Origin: Haliclona indistincta
Lineage: Eukaryota > Porifera > Demospongiae > Haplosclerida > Chalinidae
NCBI GenBank assembly: GCA_964017065.1
Contig: OZ024783.1
Location: 10,940,885-11,004,884, forward strand
Length of the DNA: 64,000 bases
Direction of reading: 5' to 3'
The stretch's first letter is position 1. Each line of letters begins with the position of its first letter. A model generated the notes under the pieces. It saw nothing but the letters and a program-made list of their open reading frames with translations, did not search any database and was not told where the DNA came from. Shown here piece by piece: positions 11,301-20,312 of this stretch. A program made the translations under genes and the position numbers.

Positions 11301-13612
11301 CACATTGCAAACTATGAGCGCTGAAAGTGCCAGACGGAAACGTGACGGGCGCGGCTAGATACAATGCTTAGGCTAATAAAACTTTCGTTCACTCAGGCAG
11401 TGGAACTTCAGATTTGGGATATATACGTACTTCAACAAGGCGAAGGCAGTAACGTAGAGCTTTTTCGTGTATTGTGCTTGAAAGTGCGATTATGAGCTGC
11501 TTACCTCGTAGTTTTCCTACTCAGAGGGTGTTTATTAAAAAAACTCTACGTTTAGGTCTTTATCTGGTCGCTAATAGTCATAATATATCCAAGTTTGGGT
11601 CTATTCTGAAGGCCACAGACAGAGTTTTATTGAGGAATGTATTGTTCGCGATCTTGATCACGATCTACTGTCACTTATTAGTACAGTCCAACCTCGATTA
11701 TCCGGACAGCTTTGGCCACCGAAAATTTCTAGACGTCCGGATAGCCGAAAAAGTCCGGATAACGAAAATCAAAATGGCGGCCGTTCACAAGCATCCGAAC
11801 GATGGCGGTAGAGGCTTAGATCGTTGAGATCGCACTCTCTTGTTTATGCAAACATTGTTTCCTACCGTGGGGAGGTGAAATAAACCAGACCGCTTGGCTA
11901 CAGAACTGTAGAAAACAACGAGCAAACAGCAGCGCGGCCGTTAATTATATTCATGACGTGTAACAATGTAAGCGCTAATTATATTCATAGAATTTTATAC
12001 ATACCAAATATCTAATTATCCGAAAACAAGCTCATCCAGCTAGTCCGGATAATCGAGGGTACGGATAATCGAGGTCCGGATAATCGAGGTTGCACTGTAT
12101 TGTTAATGTGCTTGTATAAACAGTGAATATCATTTGTGGTGTGTAATAATGTCCAACTTGTACATTCCTGAATAAGTTAATGGTTGTTAGGGTCTGCACC
12201 CTTAACCCTTCACAAGCGGCGGGCAACTATAGTCGCCCGGCAAGTTTGACGTCACCGGAAGTGGGCGTTAAAATTCGAAGATAGTTTATTTCACCTATAG
12301 ACCAAATACAGCTATGTGGGGTGTGATTGCGAGCCATTGGCGGGGCCTGCGGCCCCGCCAAGCAGAGCTATGGCGGGATCACCTAGCACCACTGGGTCTC
12401 CAGGGGCTTCACTATAAGCACATTTGAGTGTGTTAGCAAGATTTTCATTTTTTTCTTTAGATTCTCGTCATCCTATCAATCCTAGAATGAGATTCTCCAT
12501 ACCTCCTCCTCCTCCTTCTTCTGCTCCTAATTCACACACCTCCATTACTGATCCAAACTCAAAAAATATTCCTCCAATAGACGAAACATCAGAATCGCCC
12601 ACCAAGAAATCACTAGTGAATCAAAAGTCAGCTCCTAATCTTCTCGAACCTTCCGCTTCATCGAGTGAGAAAGATTTTTTCTCGGTCACTCAAGACTTTA
12701 GTAAAAAGAAGTCTAAGAAAGAAGACGACGAAAGGCAGCTTATGTCAGAGTCATTCACTGAGCCAGTTGGAACAGATGAAGATGATGGAGTTGTAACTAA
12801 AGAGAGAACGAGAAATGAGTCGCTTGGTTTTGGGTTTGATCCCAGTCTCGAATTTAGGTCTAAAGCGATGACCATGGGACCAGCTGTGGCTAGGCTGATA
12901 TCGTTTGGTGATGCAGGCGACACTGATGATGGCTCAGCAGACGATACTGCTGTATTAGTGGAAGAAAAGAAAATGAGAAGACGGTCGTCATCGCTGTCAG
13001 AACAAGCACCAAAGCCGAAACCACGTCGGAAGAAAAAGAATTCACCGAAAGCAGATCGATCTTCGACATCGACAGAAGACACACCCACTCGTAAAGCGGC
13101 CCCACCCCCACCAGCACCTTACACACGCAGAAGTACATCACCTCTCCCGAGATCAACGTCAGCTGACAGCTTCCAAACGCAAGATACAACTCTGTTCATC
13201 AACAAGGACCCTACAAGCCCTAATCGATCAGACTCCAGTGGTGGCACGAACTACCAATCTAAGCCTGTGAGACCGCCCAGAGCAAATGAGGTGTCTTCTT
13301 ACTCGAGACATTTAGACGAGGATGACAATAAATCAGGTGGTGAAGATCTTAGTAAAGAAAAGAACCAAGCAGTTTCAAGACAACGCACGCTATCACCTGA
13401 TTCAGCTGATGACAAGTTTGTGAAGGGACATGCTCGTAACCCATCATGGGGCATGATACTGAAGGATGAAAAAACCCAAGTGAGTTGAGGCAAAATGCTT
13501 ATGCACTTTATTACTCCTTTCTCTCTCCTTCCCTCTCCCTCCTTCTTTCCTCTCAGTGACGGATGATCTACCATCAGCAGAACCTCCTAAACTACCACCA
13601 GTGAGTATATTT

Positions 13613-13659
<47 letters not shown>

Positions 13660-14019
13660 CAAAAAAGAAAAGCAAAGCCTCTCGCTGCCTATTACAGGTC
13701 ACGCGTTCCTGGACAAGCCAGGGCACCTAGCTGTGCACTAAGCAGGTACGATGTGCCGGTGCTGTGAGCACTCCTGGAGCCCGGGCAAGGAACTTGCAGG
13801 AGGTACCAACCATGCCTCCCACTGCCGGTGTGGGCACCCTGTAGTCCCACCAGGTACCCGTTTTACAGATGGGTGGGCTGGTGGGCTGGAGTACTCGTGA
13901 TGTTTTTTGTTGTTCTTTTTTTTCTCCTGCCCTGGGATTCGAACCAGTGTCCCCCAGTGTCCTCTGGGTCATAAACCCAGAACTCTACCAGTTGAACTAC
14001 CAGGGCACACACACGCACG

Positions 14020-14074
<55 letters not shown>

Positions 14075-14744
14075 CACTTTGTTTCACTCACCTGTAGAGA
14101 ACTAGCAAGCATAATCTCAGTGCTAATATTGTTGATGAGACCTCACCTCCTCCGGGTCAGTTGTCACGATCAGCATCTACAGGTAGCTTAGCCAGCATTG
14201 GAAGAGGAACATCAATATCAGTGGTGAGTACAGACATTATAAGCCACTGACTGGGAAGCTTTATACTGTACACAACAAACCACTGAGTTACTGCTCTATA
14301 GCAGACACTAGTCCTGATTGAGTGAATCTTGCTTTATACTGTACACAACAAACCACTGAGTTACTGCTTTATAGCAGACACTAGTCCTGATTGAGTGAAT
14401 CCTGTACACAACAAACCACTGAGTTACTGCTCTATAGCAATGTTATTGTTCTTCTCACTCCACAGAAGGCACGTAGTCCACCAGTAGATTCTGATAGTTT
14501 ACTGACCTCCATGGAGCTAGTCACAGAGACTAGCCTACCAAAGAGACCAGCTCCTGCCCCGCCCACTAGGCCCAAGCCACCTCGCAAGGTACCAATGTAC
14601 CCGCCTAGTTTCAAGAGAGTGGAAGCTGGTGACTCACCTGAAGACAGTGACCTAGTGATGTCCGTGGAGGAAAGGTGTGTGGCTGTGTGGGTGCGTGCGT
14701 GCGCACGTGTGTGTGTGTGTGTGAGTGCGTGTGTGTGCCTATGT

Positions 14745-14826
<82 letters not shown>

Positions 14827-15824
14827 ATGTGTGTGTGTACCGGTACTTTGCCCTATCAATAATGGTACATTATGTGCCTATATCGGTAGTTCCAGTGACT
14901 AGTACAATGCATGCATCAACAACAAAATCTGTTACTTTGTGTTCAGGTCAAGTTTAGTTGAGTCATACAAGAAGAAGACTAAAGTTGAGTTACAGCGTTC
15001 TATCAAATCTCTCAAGGATGACAATGCTATGTTCACTAACCTCAATCAAGACTTGAGAAGAATACTAACAGGAGTAAGTAGGGTGCATGCAAAATAAGTA
15101 CTGTGTGATACATACAATGTATGTACTATTAACCTCCATGATGTGATAGCCTTTGGTATTTAGGTCCCTCCCTCGGTGTGTGGGTTAAGCATTTCGGTCT
15201 GTCTATATGCATAACAGTGTGTGTGACCAAAAAATCTACTGATAAAATCTAAAAATTTACTGCTTCACCTCTCAATGATAACCATCAAAATAGCTCTCCA
15301 TGGCTTGGTTGTAATGTTTATTCTTTGAAGACACCTTGTGATGTTGGGAGAACTTTTTGCCGTGTGCGCTATGAGTGCTCTGATTTTTAAGGGTGCTCGC
15401 AACTAATTAATATTCACATTGCTATGGTCAGTGTTTCTGGAAATCTAAAGCAGCAGATAGAGCGATATTAGCAGTATAGCAAGTGCATCTGGATAGCTAC
15501 TTGTATCATAAATTTAACAGGCTGGCTTGCTCGCAAGAAGCCCTAGCTGCATTATGAGAACATTTAATACTACGTCAACTTGCTCGTCTGCTGGGCATGC
15601 TGCAGTTCCCAGCTAGGGCATAAAGAACTCTTGTTAAGAATTGTTCCCAGAGGGCGAAGCCTAAGTAGAAGATGCAATCTCTCTCAGCTCAAATATCAGT
15701 AGCGGCATACCTACACATACATGTTCAGGACAATGTGATATTAAAGCGTCATTTCTTCTTTGTTACAATGTAGTTGAGGGAAGAACAAGCTAGACTGGAG
15801 GTGCTGATGGATCATCAAAGATGA
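8399..15824 (+). CDS. REPS-like EH-domain protein, copy 1 (probably damaged)
   Basis: Exons matched to copy 2: 8399-8541 (second half of EH), 9081-9986 and its near-duplicate 12461-13479 (proline-rich/basic), 13557-13600, 14098-14223, 14466-14674, 14947-15073, 15774-15824 (stop). The EH exon holds a complete EF-hand loop, DGDQDGALTLHE. The C-terminal exons encode a coiled coil (VELQRSIKSLKDDNAMF, then LREEQARLEVLMDHQR) like the RalBP1-binding end of REPS1/REPS2. Family role: endocytic adaptor downstream of Ral. Three defects are seen: no exon for the first half of the EH domain, a 200-N gap after a duplicated large exon, and one base missing near 13474 compared with copy 2. With the conserved splice sites the last defect brings the next exon into frame at TGA. 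It may be a pseudogene, or the defects may be assembly errors. Confidence 0.65.
8626..8925. mobile_element. Inverted-repeat MITE in the REPS-1 GC-AG intron
   Basis: Near the left end are GGAGCGTTCAACT and CTAAAGTCCGCC. Near the right end are their inverses, GGCGGACTTTAG and AGTTGAATGCTCC. The homologous intron of copy 2 (53635-54184) lacks this block. Exact ends and target duplication are not clear. Confidence 0.5.
9081..9986 (+). CDS. REPS-1 large proline-rich exon, first copy, cut by assembly gap
   Basis: The acceptor TTTCTTTAG precedes the exon. The phase (1) matches the GC-AG donor at 8541/8542. Translation begins DSRHPINPRMRFSIPPPPP. Low-complexity serine, acidic and basic stretches follow, then PxxP-rich text KPVRPPRANE. 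About 1% of bases differ from 12461 onward. The mismatches cluster in the last 25 bases before the N run, which suggests poor sequence at a contig end. The open frame continuing through the N run is not real evidence of coding. Confidence 0.7.
9987..10186. other. Assembly gap, 200 N
   Basis: Exactly 200 N bases, a conventional scaffold-gap size. The text after it (AGTACTGAACAACAA before GTAAGT) looks like the end of an exon with a donor, but does not match the expected continuation of the REPS exon. Confidence 0.95.
10580..11179. mobile_element. TTAA-flanked MITE, 600 bp
   Basis: Starts TTAACCCTTTAA and ends TTAAAGGGTTAA, a 12-bp inverted repeat with TTAA at both ends, like piggyBac-type MITEs. 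No transposase frame. It abuts the next element at a shared TTAA (11176-11179). Confidence 0.65.
11176..12205. mobile_element. TTAA-flanked inverted-repeat element, about 1.03 kb, host of a pogo-like MITE
   Basis: Starts TTAAGGGTGCAG and ends CTGCACCCTTAA. The terminal TTAA sites are shared with the elements on either side. It contains the insertion 11684-12097. No convincing coding frame is seen in its own sequence. Confidence 0.6.
11684..12097. mobile_element. Pogo/Tigger-like MITE, 414 bp, TA target duplication
   Basis: Starts CAGTCCAACCTCGATTATCC and ends GGATAATCGAGGTTGCACTG, flanked by TA on both sides (11682-11683, 12098-12099). These termini are typical of pogo/Tigger DNA transposons. 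The interior carries degenerate repeats of the GTCCGGATAA motif and no transposase frame. Confidence 0.8.
12202..12410. mobile_element. Right-truncated copy of the 6448-6949 piggyBac-type MITE
   Basis: Begins TTAACCCTTCACAAG and follows the left about 208 bp of the 6448 element with few differences (shared CCATTGGCGGGGCCTGCGGC). It stops at GGGGCTTC, where the duplicated REPS intron/exon block begins. The break coincides with the start of the exon duplication or a misjoin. Confidence 0.75.
12461..13479 (+). CDS. REPS-1 large proline-rich exon, second copy, with one-base deletion
   Basis: About 50 bp of upstream intron plus the exon duplicates 9081-9986. It continues to the donor CCCAA/GTGAGT. 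Near 13471-13475 it reads GAAAAAACCCAA where copy 2 (about 55192-55204) reads GAAAAGAATCCAA. One base is missing in an A-run, so the exon ends in phase 0 instead of phase 1. The next exon begins TGACGG, which would then read TGA. A homopolymer sequencing error is an equally good explanation. Confidence 0.75.
13614..13654. repeat. (CA)n microsatellite in REPS-1 intron
   Basis: An uninterrupted CA run just downstream of the donor of the 44-bp exon. The same place in copy 2 (about 55426-55505) also holds CA repeats, so the tract predates the duplication. Confidence 0.95.
13655..14007 (-). mobile_element. tRNA-derived SINE inserted in a CA microsatellite
   Basis: Read on the minus strand, the head (14007 to about 13925) resembles a tRNA: GCCCTGG at the start, a D-arm-like AGTTCAACTGGTAGAG, an anticodon-arm-like hairpin CTGGGTTTATGACCCAG, and a B box GGTTCGAATCC. 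An unrelated body follows. The T-arm and acceptor do not fold properly, so this is not a working tRNA gene. The paralogous intron in copy 2 lacks it. Confidence 0.65.
14008..14072. repeat. (CA)n microsatellite, right part
   Basis: Continuation of the CA tract on the other side of the SINE, with a few CG interruptions. Confidence 0.95.
14259..14443. repeat. 73-bp intronic tandem repeat, about 2.6 copies
   Basis: The unit CTTTATACTGTACACAACAA...GATTGAGTGAATC starts at 14259 and 14332, and a shortened third copy starts at about 14403. Copy 2 has a single unit at about 55690, so the expansion is specific to copy 1. Confidence 0.85.
14694..14840. repeat. (GT)n microsatellite in REPS-1 intron
   Basis: A long GT run beginning just after the donor of the 209-bp exon. 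A shorter GT tract is at the same place in copy 2 (55976-56110). The many open frames reported on both strands here are repeat artefacts. Confidence 0.95.
15074..15773 (+). other. Last intron of REPS-1
   Basis: GTAAGT donor and TACAATGTAG acceptor. It aligns with 56347-57152 of copy 2 with indels. I see no exon, RNA gene or complete mobile element in it. Confidence 0.6.
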
Positions 15825-16102
15825 CACTATCACAGTCCAGTGTGTATTATACTAGTCAACTACTCTGTTGTGTGTGTTCATGGTTTGTATTTGTACATAA
15901 AAATAATTATTATTAAATTTTAGTAAAAATATTCATGAATAGGATAATCAAAATTATTCATGTTTCTCACGTGCTAGAAGCGCGCCACATTCACATTCAC
16001 GCCCCATTTTGCATTATCATTGTGAGTTGAGTTGAGTAGCACGATCGATGGATTTGAATTTCGAACCAGAGCTCAGCTGAAGAAGACTGTTGTTCTTGTG
16101 AT
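15825..16102. other. REPS-1 3' flank and possible promoter of the next gene
   Basis: The 3' flank includes ATTAAA at about 15912, a possible polyadenylation signal. Similarity to segment 2 ends near 15988 (57344 in segment 2), marking the edge of the duplicated segment. The rest is unique sequence leading to the ATG at 16103. Confidence 0.45.
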
Positions 16103-16366
16103 ATGGACGACGAAATCTCCGAGCCTCCGAAGGAAATCAGAAAGCTCCCGACCGAGGAGCCAGCTACTGCTGTGGTACCGGTCGTTCGAGGCAACGCGGC
16201 GGATCGTTCAAATGATGGTAGCTGTTCAGACGCTGAAGTGACTGGGCCTTCGGTGAAAATACCAAATCTAGACGAGACAGCCACACCGTGTAAAGAGTCT
16301 ACAAGCAAGCTTTATAATGTAACAGGGCAACAATCATCTACTAGTACTGCTCATGAAGGAGATCAG
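16103..16366 (+). CDS. Orphan coding first exon, acidic low-complexity protein of unknown family
   Basis: The ATG has G at +4 (ATATGGACG). The frame of 88 codons ends at a good donor, GATCAG/GTAAAG, in phase 0. The peptide starts MDDEISEPPKEIRKLPTEE and is rich in E, D, S, T and P. It starts just outside the segmental duplication, 278 bp after the REPS-1 stop. I do not recognise it and cannot find a following exon; everything downstream to 34 kb is mobile DNA. It may continue across a very long intron, or be a fragment. Confidence 0.45.
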
Positions 16367-16441
16367 GTAAAGATCATAGACATGTGTTCAGACATAACAT
16401 AAGTACTGTTTTCATGACCAGATCAATGTAATGAAATGTTG

Positions 16442-17564
16442 TTAAGGTGGCGGTACCCTGTGTGCTCATTAATTGAAGGGCTCCAGTCAAAAAGGGACTT
16501 AAAACGTATTTCGGCCGAAAATTAAGTCAAACGCAGAATCGAGAAGTCCGATGTCTGGGGAACAAACCGGGAAAATATTGAAGCGGCAGCCCTTCGCTTC
16601 TTTACACAGCAGTGACACGAGCAAAGCCGAGTACTTATGGGCGTGATGAGGCGGAGTTTCAACTCTAGAGACGCGCTTAGTGCAAGTCTTGCAGGTGGTT
16701 GATAAGCGACTAAAGCTGTACTGATATGATGTATCTATCCTTACAAGTCAATGAAAAAGGAAAGAACTTCGCTCTGCACGAGATTGTTTCACGCATTTTA
16801 ATGTCACAAAACTTACCGGTTGTTCTTTTTATTTGTTATTCAAAATAGTTTTGTAACGTTTAATTGCCCTTTTTGACAGGAGCCTTCAATTATTCATAAG
16901 TTAGCAACAACAAACACTGTGTCAAGATGATACACGCTACAACGGTGTAAAGATGAGTAATAGAGACGCCAGATACTGTACTTCTGCAATAGTTCTAAAG
17001 CTAAGCTCTGACGCAAAGCTGTTTGGTGGCAGCAACCAAAACACGCATCATGAATTTCTCTAGCCAAGAATCTGCACTTGTTTAACTATTTACTTTAAGA
17101 TGGGCTAACCTACCTAAGGCAAATCAAATTGTGCAGGTGTGGACGAAGCGTTTTGTTGAGCCACGCTGAATATAGCTGTTTTATGCATCGACAAACATGG
17201 GCGTCACTGCAAAATCAGCCATGATTTTAGATGTCAAAGTGTTTTTGTTAAAATCAGAAAACGTAAATGCAGAAAACTCTTCATCGGCACCTGGAAATGG
17301 TTTAAAAGAATTGAATTTGAGCTGGTAACCTTTGCTGCACGGTTAGCCAGGAAACATTTTTGGCTAGAAAAATGCGTATCTGTACGATGTCGATTATTCT
17401 TTGGTGTAGAATATTGTGCAACATTTCAAACTGCATTATACATTGAGACACACTCGATGATGCATCAGAGCGAGTTTCACGCTGCTAGCGTTGCTCTGTC
17501 ACGATATGTAGATAAAAGAAAGTCGCTCATTAATATTCATAACACCGGTATACCGCCACCTTAA
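16442..17564. mobile_element. TTAA-flanked inverted-repeat element, about 1.12 kb
   Basis: Starts TTAAGGTGGCGGTA and ends TACCGCCACCTTAA, a perfect 14-bp inverted repeat including TTAA. No coding frame of note. Its right TTAA is also the left end of the next element. Confidence 0.65.
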
Positions 17565-18277
17565 GGTGACGGTTACCAGTTTGAGCTAATTAATATTCAC
17601 AGAATATAAACGTCTGTAGCAGCAAAAAGAAAGCATGCTATGACGTTGTGCAGACCTTCATTTGATCCGCCAAAGTCAGCTGTTCTCCAAAAGTAAAATG
17701 AGCAAGCAGCAGATCGAGCACGCTGTCTGGTAGCGGGCAAAACGAATGCGACTAAAACGCATTTTCTTGCGGCAAAATTCTCTCAAACGGCTTGATGACA
17801 GCTAGCGAAGGTAGTATCTAGTAGTGCTCCAGGACCTCCTTGAGTGCCCGAACCTGTTTACTCGGCTACTGATAAACATAGCGTGACTTACAGGCAAAAA
17901 GGTCTAAACACGCCGTGATTTTGTGGCGTCCTCGCGGACATTTCACTGCATAACTCGCGCTATGTTTATCAGTAGCCGAGTAAACAGGTTCGGGCACTCG
18001 AGGAGGTCCTGGAGCACTACTAGATACTACTTTCGCTAGCTACCATCGAGCCGTTTGAAAGAATTTTGCTGCAAGAAAATGCCTTTTTAGTCGCATTCGT
18101 TTTGCCCGCTACCAGACGGCACACTCGATCTGCTGCTTATTTTACTTTTGGAGAACAGCTGACTTTGGCGCATCGAATGATGGTCTGCACAACATTATAG
18201 CATGCTTTCTTTTTGCTGCTACAGACGTTTATATTCTGTGAATATTAATTAGCTCAAACTGGTAACCGTCTCCTTAA
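17561..18277. mobile_element. Foldback element with about 320-bp inverted arms, TTAA ends
   Basis: The left arm (17561-17883) and right arm (17958-18277) are near-perfect inverted copies separated by a loop of about 74 bp. The ends are TTAAGGTGACGGTTACCAG and its inverse (one base differs). The whole element would fold into one long hairpin. No coding capacity. Confidence 0.8.
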
Positions 18278-18364
18278 GGGATCTTGAGCGAGGAAAAGGT
18301 CTGGTGCATTTGGTTGTACCTTGAAATGTTTGTGGACTGGCATTTTGATAACCATAATTGTGTA

Positions 18365-19698
18365 GGTGTACCCATGCAGGGGGTCCCAGAAAGAAAAATT
18401 ACCGACCCCAGGCCAAAAAGTGTGTTGGTGGTTTGAGAGGGTTTTTATAATTAAGTCATTATGCGTACATTTTAGCCACTACATTTCTGGTGCACTGTAG
18501 AGTTGTTTTGCAGGTTCTTGACACCAGAAGAGGACTATGATTATTATGCAGATATCACTTGCTTTTGTTATTCACTATTACCCGTACGCAGTATGCGGGA
18601 GGGTTATGCGTTTGTGTTCGTCTGTGTATGCATATATGAATTATTATATGTGTGTTGTCAAAAACCACACCTGTTTGGGTCTTACCGCTCGAAAACTCCA
18701 CGAAACTCTCTCTGCAGCTTCTTCACTGAATTTCCATGGCTTTCAGTGAAGAAGCTGCAGAGAGAGTCTGGTGAGAGTCATGGATGGAGAGAGTCATGGA
18801 TCCCTGCGGCTAATCCATGGCTTTCTAAAGCTATGTGTCCTTATAAGAGCAATGTACGGCACTGTGGGTGTGTCACCCAACCTCCTATCCATATCGACGT
18901 CCTGGCCTGCACTCAGTCGCACAGTACCGTACGTCAAAGCCATGGTTAAGCATCTTGAGGCATTTGATCATAAGGTATCACGCAGTCGATCTTTCAATTA
19001 CTATTAGTCTGTTAGTGCATGTATGGTAGCTATGCTATCATCAATTTATCTGGAGCTGTCTATGGACTAGCTGTTGCAGTATTGCTGGAGTAGTCGTGTT
19101 CTAACTATGTAGATCTTAGCTCAGTGCACGGGTATGTGTTCATTAGAACTCTAGTTTATAGTGTGTATAATACATGCACAGTAAAAAGCAGGTAAAAGCA
19201 TCATGTATTATGCACAATGCTTGCAAAGCAGCTGGTTATTAACCATGCAGTTATTCTACTCACCAGCTTCTGCAGTACATTCAGCTGTACTCAGGTCTTG
19301 AGTGTTGTTCTTCCGTCGAAAGGAGCTATTCAATTGTGGAGTTTTTAATAGCAGCATCGAGTGCTTTTCTGTGATGACCGCTACGCTTTTGCTCTGAAAC
19401 GCGGTAGTCCCTTAATCTTTGCCACATTCACAGCGGTAGCGCCGTCACTTTCTGGTCTCTGCTGCTGTAGCAGTGTTCTGCATGATCGCGATCGATACTA
19501 CACTGACGCACCCACGGTATCGAGAATGAGCTATGTGTACGCGATCGACACCTGTTCATGAATATTAATTAGCTGACTTGTGAATACCATTATATATTAT
19601 GACACTTTATGACGTAGTGGGTGGGTGGGTATTGGGGCTATGTAAAAAAACCGGCCTGGGGTCAAAAATGTCCACCACTGGAACCCCCTGGGTGTACC
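18365..19698. mobile_element. Inverted-repeat element, about 1.3 kb
   Basis: The left end GGTGTACCCATGCAGGGGGT and, on the minus strand, the right end GGTACACCCAGGGGGTTCC are similar. Both are followed by further matching text around GACCCCAGGCC. The interior holds a short hairpin (18704-18768) and an open frame (18503-18949) without recognisable similarity. Superfamily not determined. Confidence 0.5.
18704..18768. repeat. Short perfect hairpin
   Basis: CTCTCTCTGCAGCTTCTTCA is inverted as TGAAGAAGCTGCAGAGAGAG around a loop of about 12 bases containing CCATGG. Confidence 0.8.
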
Positions 19699-19972
19699 TT
19701 TAAATTGCAAGTTCATTGTCTTGAGCTCGCAACATATAATGCTATGCATGCCTCTTTGACTATACAATTGTAAATATGCATGTGTTTTTGTCAAGAAGAT
19801 CACTGCATATTGTTGATGGCGGACTTGCAATTTACTATACAAACACACCGAACTAGCTCATTAACGTGTAAAATAATTAATTTTTGTGGTTACCACAACT
19901 ACCGTATCGCGGGAGAAAATTTTTGCGAACATTCGAGATAGGGCATTTTGCGAATAATTATAATAAAATTAT
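19699..19972. other. Short unannotated stretch left of the BEL element
   Basis: Contains the end of an ACCGTATCGCGGG-type MITE (about 19898-19972) that the BEL element appears to have entered. No gene seen. Confidence 0.4.
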
Positions 19973-20100
19973 TGAAGGCACTTTGAGGATTCGAGTAGAT
20001 ATAATTTTACTGGCGTGTGTAACAACCATTTTTTTCAATAACAATAATGGAGAGAGTGAGAGTCATCAATACAATGAATAATTATGAACAAGCGTGATCA
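19973..20100 (-). repeat. BEL element 3' LTR
   Basis: 128 bp, matching 32453-32579. On the + strand it begins TGAAGGCACTTTGAGG and ends GCGTGATCA. It is preceded by ATTAT. Confidence 0.85.
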
Positions 20101-20312
20101 TATACTGCCGGCCAAAGACAATTAGTCTGTACAGTGAATAAATACAATGAGAATAAATGAAATAACTGTTCAGTGAATGAACGATCAATGTTCAAGTTCG
20201 TCTTGCGAGAGTAGCAATGCTATCTTGACAATTATTGGTCTCTTGAATACTCCGTGAGCGGTCTTAACAGTGACAACGCGAACGATCTGATCTTTTCCTG
20301 TATATACTTCGA

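Noticed and set aside
13925..14007. A tRNA gene on the minus strand
   Set aside because: A- and B-box-like motifs and an anticodon-like hairpin are present, but the T-arm and acceptor cannot both form, and the sequence runs into a SINE body. Called a SINE instead.
14611..14902. Open frames in the CA/GT tracts (also 13444-14191 and 55236-55520)
   Set aside because: Dinucleotide repeats are stop-free by composition and do not support proteins.
16032..16241. An alternative 69-codon frame overlapping the orphan exon
   Set aside because: The frame at 16103 has a better start context and ends at a consensus donor in phase.
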